The position numbers and the translations under genes are program-made. Source: Paramacrobiotus richtersi (lineage: Eukaryota; Tardigrada; Eutardigrada; Parachela; Macrobiotidae). Taken from it: a stretch of 26,257 nt of DNA. Shown piece after piece: positions 21,395 to 26,257 of the stretch. Location: NCBI GenBank assembly GCA_034698045.1, contig JAQGAU010000563.1, positions 1 to 26,257 on the forward strand. The letters run 5' to 3'. The notes beneath the pieces were generated by a model. The model made no database searches and was not told where the DNA came from. It saw only the letters and a list, made by a program, of their open reading frames with translations. The first letter of the stretch is position 1. Each line of letters starts with the position of its first letter.

Positions 21395-22474
21395 TCATTT
21401 TTTTACGGTGATTGAAGGCTTGGTTACTTTCCTCTTGCACGAATCGGTCCGAGTCGTATTCACACTCTCCGGTGAAATTTTTGCCGATTTCATTGGCTTC
21501 ACTTTGCTATCACCCTTCCCCTGTGACTTGGATGCCCGCGCCCTCACCATATCCGCTCGGGATTTCCAATCCACATGGAAACTGGTCGAGTTCCTCGTCG
21601 GATGACCGTCACTCATCTTACTACAACTAATCGAACACGGGCAATGCGACACCATGGAAGGCAGCCACAACTCATCCTCGGACTTGCCCTTATCCGCGGA
21701 CCCTTCCAGTCCCCCATTATGCAGCATTCTAGAGAGATGTCCGCTCTGTTTATCCAGCAACTGCATGCGTAACTGGTTGGCCGCGATCTGCATCTGCATA
21801 TCACGGCGGGGATCACCCGTCGGGCGGATTTTGCAGGGTCCGTAAGGGTCGGGATAGGCCAGTAGCAGGAGTTCGTTGCGTTGGAGGGCGTCAACCTCAT
21901 CTTCTAGCTGAGTGATTCGCGTCTGCGCTGTCTGTAACTTTTCCTCGGATTTCTGCCGTGCAGCTGCGGGAATCAGTGGTAGTCTGGGTTTGATGGTAGG
22001 AACTTTGGAAACAGTTTGACGGAGTTTCTTCCTCTCCGCTACGATGAAAGTGGGGGAATTTCGCGTCTGTGGGAGAGAACGGACGGCTTTGGGAGGGTTT
22101 TGACTTGGTGGCTCGACAATAAAAGTGTCCATTGATTCGGAGCATTTGATTGGCTGGCTTCTGTGACCGTCCTTTTGTGATTCGTTCTGTGACGCTGGTG
22201 GTATTGAAGGTACTGGATCATCAGGAACCTGATTAGTGGTGGCATTTTTGGGATGTATAAGGACATTCACGGCTTCGACGAGTTTACTGATTATCTGTCT
22301 TAGTTGGGTGTTCTCCTCGAGGGTTCTCTCCGGGCGATGACAGTCGCCTTCGTCTTGATTGGCTGAATGAGGGTTCGAGCTCAAGGTCGTTGCGAGGAAG
22401 GTTTCGATTGATGAAGAGAGATTTTGTAACTGCTGGGTGAAATTACTGGGTGGATTTGCTTTCTTGTTATCCAT
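21395..22474 (-). CDS. Single-exon coiled-coil protein, 359 aa, function unknown
   Basis: An open frame from ATG 22474 to TGA 21395 with no sign of introns. Visible parts: an N-terminal Ser/Asn-rich stretch; a short coiled coil around residues 55-75; a Pro/Ser/Gln-rich middle holding two similar motifs, TFIVEPPS and PTFIVAE; a heptad-patterned helix at about 175-205 (EEKLQTAQTRITQLEDEVDA); a Y-P-D-P-Y-G-P turn; then a second helix with D-M-Q-M-Q-I-A-A-N-Q-L-R-M-Q-L-L. The YPD, then D-M-x-x-Q-x-x-A-N-x-x-R-x-x-L-L arrangement reminds me of the tails of CCDC33/CCDC157-type coiled-coil proteins, but this is memory only. The C-terminus is Lys/Arg/Ser-rich and could be nuclear or microtubule-binding. 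It converges on cyclase copy 2. Confidence 0.65.
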   Translation of the reverse strand: MDNKKANPPSNFTQQLQNLSSSIETFLATTLSSNPHSANQDEGDCHRPERTLEENTQLRQIISKLVEAVNVLIHPKNATTNQVPDDPVPSIPPASQNESQKDGHRSQPIKCSESMDTFIVEPPSQNPPKAVRSLPQTRNSPTFIVAERKKLRQTVSKVPTIKPRLPLIPAAARQKSEEKLQTAQTRITQLEDEVDALQRNELLLLAYPDPYGPCKIRPTGDPRRDMQMQIAANQLRMQLLDKQSGHLSRMLHNGGLEGSADKGKSEDELWLPSMVSHCPCSISCSKMSDGHPTRNSTSFHVDWKSRADMVRARASKSQGKGDSKVKPMKSAKISPESVNTTRTDSCKRKVTKPSITVKK

Positions 22475-23342
22475 TTATTTCATGTGTTCCTCAAGAAACT
22501 CGTCAACAATACTAACACGAAACCTATGGTCAATGCGCGGAAAACCAAAAATTAATGCGGAACACCGTGTTAGCGTTGATATAAACAAGCACATCAGTAA
22601 TAGTATGGATTAGCGTAATATTTCTATTATCCCGTACATTCTGTGGCCTTTTCATTAGTGTTGCATTAGTGTTGCCGTATCTATGGCAATGGTATCTACC
22701 TGGATTAGGGTATTATTTTGTTTGGGTTTTTCGAGTGTTTGATAGTGTGTGAATGGCTAATTCACATAATATTTACAGCATTTTTGATTTCATTAACGTT
22801 TACGCCTACAAAGAAATTGTAACAGTTTCGTGTGGAGATATCAATTTGAATTGTTGTATTGAAAACTTAGAAGATGTCTCGTTCAACGATTACACTTTTT
22901 ATTGCTTTTTTTCAGGAAGCCCATATTCGTTGTCAATTCCATGTTCACATGATACATCAGCACAGTAATACCGAGTTGCGCCGTGACAACAGAATGTCAT
23001 AAATTACATAATATATTCGCACGATTTTCACCACATCGATCCTCAAAGAAATTTTCGCAGATCCCTGTATCAGCCTCTGGATTTCACACAGCAATAAGGC
23101 CAGTCCTTAGAAAATAATTGTTATGAGCATTAATTCCCCACACGAAGAAATCAAATTACAGTTTAAATATTCATAACTCTATCAATAGTTGATTTTGTTA
23201 TCTTCTTGGAAAGAAATTTCATCCATCAGTTTCTCGATATAACCGCCGTCGCTTCATAATTTGTTCGGTTTGGTCAAAATCACATGATAACACTGTCACT
23301 CCGGAAGATTAATCACAATCTCGCGTCTGCCCACGAGCGTGA
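22475..23342. other. Intergenic region between coiled-coil gene and carbonic anhydrase
   Basis: Holds the promoter side of the coiled-coil gene and the 3' flank of the carbonic anhydrase gene. A plus-strand frame of 71 codons at 22753-22968 starts with ATG but matches nothing I know and overlaps no splice-consistent partner. A minus-strand AATAAA (complement of TTTATT near 22900) could serve the carbonic anhydrase transcript about 440 bases after its stop. Confidence 0.5.
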
Positions 23343-26248
23343 TTACAAGAGAATCGCCAGAAAGGTCACGATAGCCAGCAGCGCCATGGAACTCTGCACA
23401 TTGGCTCCCGTGTCTTCGGGGTAATACGGGGAAAACTCAGACCGATAACGGAGCACTTGACGGTCGCCCACTTTCTGGACGGGTCGATTGTTTTTGTCAA
23501 TGTATCGGGGAACGTTGTTCGGGTGGTAGTCGTCGTCCCCAACGCGTTGTAGGTCCCGGAATGCTCTCAACTAAAATGGTGTAGTTTTCGATTTAATTGC
23601 CAATGAAGATTGAACAAAAAGGCACTTACGCAAGAATTACGTACAGAGTACTGTTCCAAAACTACATTCTCGTCCCAGTTGATCGCTACACGGTAGTTTG
23701 TATTACTTATGGCGTATGCCAACCTCAAGTGTTATGTCAGAGGCAGCTACTGTACTTCGTCGTACATTTTTATAATTTACTGTTTTGTTAAGAATCTAAG
23801 ATTTATAAATTATAACCATAGTTATGCCTCGGACTACTGAAACACGCAGATTAAACAACACTTTATAAAGCAATGGTTGAAGAAGGTTAATCGCGTGGAA
23901 TCTTTTAAGTAGCCGTAATCATGGCACAAAAGGGTAATACTTCATATTTATACCGGTAAATTACTTCTTAACTCACCTGGCTTTCGGATATCGTGATGGG
24001 TGCACGCATGACTGACCACTGAACGATCTGATTACAAGGAGGTGTGGTTAATGAGCCGTTATAACGGAAGTACTCGGAACTGTGTGGCAAGAGGGATTTC
24101 AGAGTGAAATCAGGCAGTCTGATATATTTCGTTTCTGCGGAATGACAATCATTTGTTGAGTATGTCGTTGCAGTGTCAAGTGGAAGGTTGCGTGTGTAGA
24201 TGTCAACATTGAGTATACGTACCATTCGTTGCAGCAACTTGTTTCAAGGCGTCGGTGATTGGCTTGAGAAATTCATTATCGGTGCTTGACCACTCGAAGA
24301 ACACACCAATCACCGCCATTCCAATCTCATCTTGTTGAATAGCGTCTTCTGCCTCATTGCGACGCTTATGGACAATGTGCATCTAGTGCGAAAGAATGGA
24401 CAACTCATGATTAATAAACCAAAATTCTCGGATTAGATCTCAAAGCAAAGCATGCTTCTTTGCTACATATAATGGGACTTGTGATTAGTTTAACGTCGCG
24501 TTTTCTTGGTAATTCGCCGAGACATTCTTTGTACTATAAAAGTAGTAACATGGAGAAGTCTGCCATCCATTTCCTAACATCTTCGAACGAAACCTGACAG
24601 GAAAACCTCTCTTTTCCAAACAGCTATGTTGAGTATTTGTATTTTATTTCTATAGCTAGCAGACAAGCCGTTTTGGTAATTGTTAGCTTAAAGGACGGGT
24701 AGATCATTTCGTGAATCACGAGAATTCGAAACCAAGAAATCGAAACGCTTCCATGCTGCTGCTTTTGATTGTCAAGCAGACTGTTCAGACTGTGCTCTCT
24801 GACTAAAAGTATTCTTCGGTAAACTGGAAAGTGTACGGACCGTGACAGTAAGTGACTCCTAATTAAGTGATCAAATCCAGTCATGGCCATTAGCGAAGCG
24901 TAGTTAGCATAGCTTTTTCATATCCGGCGAGAATTTCTTTTTTTTTGTTAAGTTGCTATAATCCATCATAAATTTACGTTTTTACGTATTATACATCGAC
25001 AGTGGTAAGACGGGACGACGGGTACAAGCAACGGTCATATTACAGCAGTATGCGTAGAATGTTACCTCTAAAGGATAAAGTCGCCCATCAATGTGATGTT
25101 CCGATCCTCTCAAGCCTGATCCCCAGTGGAAATGCAGCTGGGTAAATTGATACTTTGCCCTTAAGCTGCCACCTTGCAGCTGGGGCGGACAGGTATAATT
25201 GGCGCTAATCACCACTGCAATACACAGACCACTTCAAGCTTCTGCTGCTTTAAATCATGCAAATGATTCTACAAACAAAATACTTTGCAAACAAAGATAT
25301 GTGGGAACAGTTGTGTAGTCAACTGCGTGAAAGTTTGAAATTCTGGAATTGGTTGTAGAGCCTAGAGTATGTTACCCGTGTGGCCGTTATTCTGGAAATT
25401 CCACGTTCTGGCGGGTGGAGCCTCGTCGTAATCAACGAAGATGACCCTCCGGAGTGACGGGTCATCGATAACTTTTAAGGAATCAAAATTAATTGGGCTC
25501 TGATGATTGAGTCCACAGGCCGGATATTTGCCGGCCCAATTAGTCGGTGGAAATTCGCCTTCTTCTAAACGGAACAACACACTTTACAGCCGACACTACA
25601 CGTATTGCATGACATGGACGATTGGAATCATCTTCTAATTTCTACATCTTATTGGAATAATATTATTATTGAAATGATGCACTACGAATGTATAACTTGT
25701 TTTACCAACCAAAAGCGTATTCTGTAGCATGCAGCCTTCAAAACCAGTCTTTGCGCATTTGTTAACTATAAAGCGCATAAAAACTGCAACGAATGTTATT
25801 CGGGAAATTACTGCGTAATCGACTTTTTATTTGTTACGGAATTTTTATTTTATATACCAAATACCAAAAGAATATCTCTGCATTATTCTGAAGGCATTAA
25901 ACTGTCTTTGCAACAAGCCATCTGTGATGCTTGACATTTGTACAGTAATTGTGGGTATTTTGTAATGTATGTATTCGTAACGTTATGCATCATTTAATAG
26001 CAAATTCTACGTAAAACCGTCAAACTGCTATCAAAAGGTAGGCAGATTTCGTTAACCTACTTATCAATGTTCTCCTTTTACTGCGCTTTTTATGTAAAGA
26101 CCATAATTATCCCCAACACCGCCCCAAACCGTTTTACTACCGCTAAACGATACGAAAGTGACAAACCACAACAACACTCGATCGTGCAACCAACCTCTCC
26201 CGTGATAGCCCCAGTGTTCCGTAGCACGCGCAACGGCAAAAAGTCCCA
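23343..26248 (-). CDS. Secreted, probably GPI-anchored alpha-carbonic anhydrase (partial; 5' end outside window)
   Basis: Hydrates CO2 to bicarbonate at the cell surface. Minus-strand exons: 26248-26195, 25564-25376, 25214-25066, 24382-24223, 24134-23977, 23570-23343, all in phase. The first visible exon (L-F-A-V-A-R-A-T-E-H-W-G-Y) carries the end of a signal peptide and the mature N-terminus; the initiator exon lies off the right edge. Catalytic residues are complete: proton-shuttle His of N-N-G-H-T (His64 in CA II numbering), zinc ligands in L-H-F-H-W-G and M-H-I-V-H (His94, His96, His119), Glu106 in S-E-H, and Thr199 in S-L-T-T-P-P-C. Cysteines in P-A-C-G and T-P-P-C fit the disulfide of extracellular isoforms. 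Family-typical N-R-P-V-Q follows. The protein ends in a hydrophobic run (ALLAIVTFLAILL) with no cytoplasmic tail, as expected for a GPI signal. An active enzyme of the CA4/CA15-like class is likely. Confidence 0.93.
24383..25065 (-). other. 683-bp intron of the carbonic anhydrase gene
   Basis: Lies between donor GTAACA (25065) and acceptor CACTAG (24383). No further exon is needed, since Leu-Glu of one exon joins Met-His-Ile-Val-His of the next at phase 0, as in other alpha-carbonic anhydrases. Nothing else is recognised inside. Confidence 0.7.
25565..26194 (-). other. 630-bp intron of the carbonic anhydrase gene
   Basis: Donor GTTGGT at 26194 and acceptor CCGTTTAG at 25565, phase 1. The donor is weak, but the join restores Glu-Glu-Gly and produces the expected short N-terminal stretch before the N-H-Q-S-P-I-N-F signature. 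The intron is AT-rich and no other feature is seen. Confidence 0.65.
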
Positions 26249-26257
26249 CTGTAAAAA

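Noticed and set aside
21408-21845. Several plus-strand frames and an alternative minus frame
   Set aside because: Shadows of the 359-codon coiled-coil gene on the minus strand.

Overview
This window is nuclear DNA of an animal. Coding sequence lies in many short exons with GT/AG borders, most introns in the two cyclase genes are about 55-100 bp, and every recognisable product is a metazoan protein family. The pair of 'atypical' soluble guanylyl cyclases of the Drosophila Gyc-88E/89D type points to an ecdysozoan invertebrate. The compact introns would suit a tardigrade or a small arthropod, but no marker in the window settles the phylum. There are no bacterial operons, CRISPR arrays or rRNA genes, and no tRNA that I can support.

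Layout, left to right. (1) 316-7441, minus strand: ten exons of a gamma-tubulin complex component most like GCP5, with the C-terminus beyond the left edge. One of its introns is almost wholly a tandem duplication. (2) 7442-9438: intergenic. (3) 9439-13178, plus strand: a 16-exon guanylyl cyclase-like gene encoding 632 aa. (4) 13179-17951: a repeat-rich interval with a probable Ty3/Gypsy-type LTR (13914-14168, minus), degenerate direct repeats carrying CTTCCGG hairpins (about 14640-15210), and a 420-codon orphan reading frame on the minus strand (15447-16709). (5) 17952-21340, plus strand: a second 16-exon guanylyl cyclase-like gene of 608 aa, a tandem paralogue of the first, with a good TATA box. 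(6) 21395-22474, minus strand: a single-exon coiled-coil protein converging tail-to-tail on the second cyclase. (7) 23343-26248, minus strand: a secreted, probably GPI-anchored alpha-carbonic anhydrase, with its 5' end beyond the right edge.

The most interesting content is the cyclase pair. Both have a complete H-NOX haem domain with the proximal His, the Y-x-S-x-R propionate motif, and a Tyr at the position equivalent to human beta1 Ile145, which is associated with O2 binding. In both, the two metal-binding aspartates of the cyclase domain are replaced by the same residues (Arg and Glu), while the guanine-recognition Glu and Cys and the transition-state Asn and Arg remain. They therefore look like two obligate 'half-site' subunits of a probable oxygen-sensing cyclase that must pair with a metal-binding partner encoded elsewhere. 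All 15 introns lie at the same positions and phases in both genes, so they arose by tandem duplication of an already intron-rich gene.

All exon models were assembled by eye from reading-frame continuity, splice consensus and, for the cyclases, paralogue agreement. Transcript data were not available.
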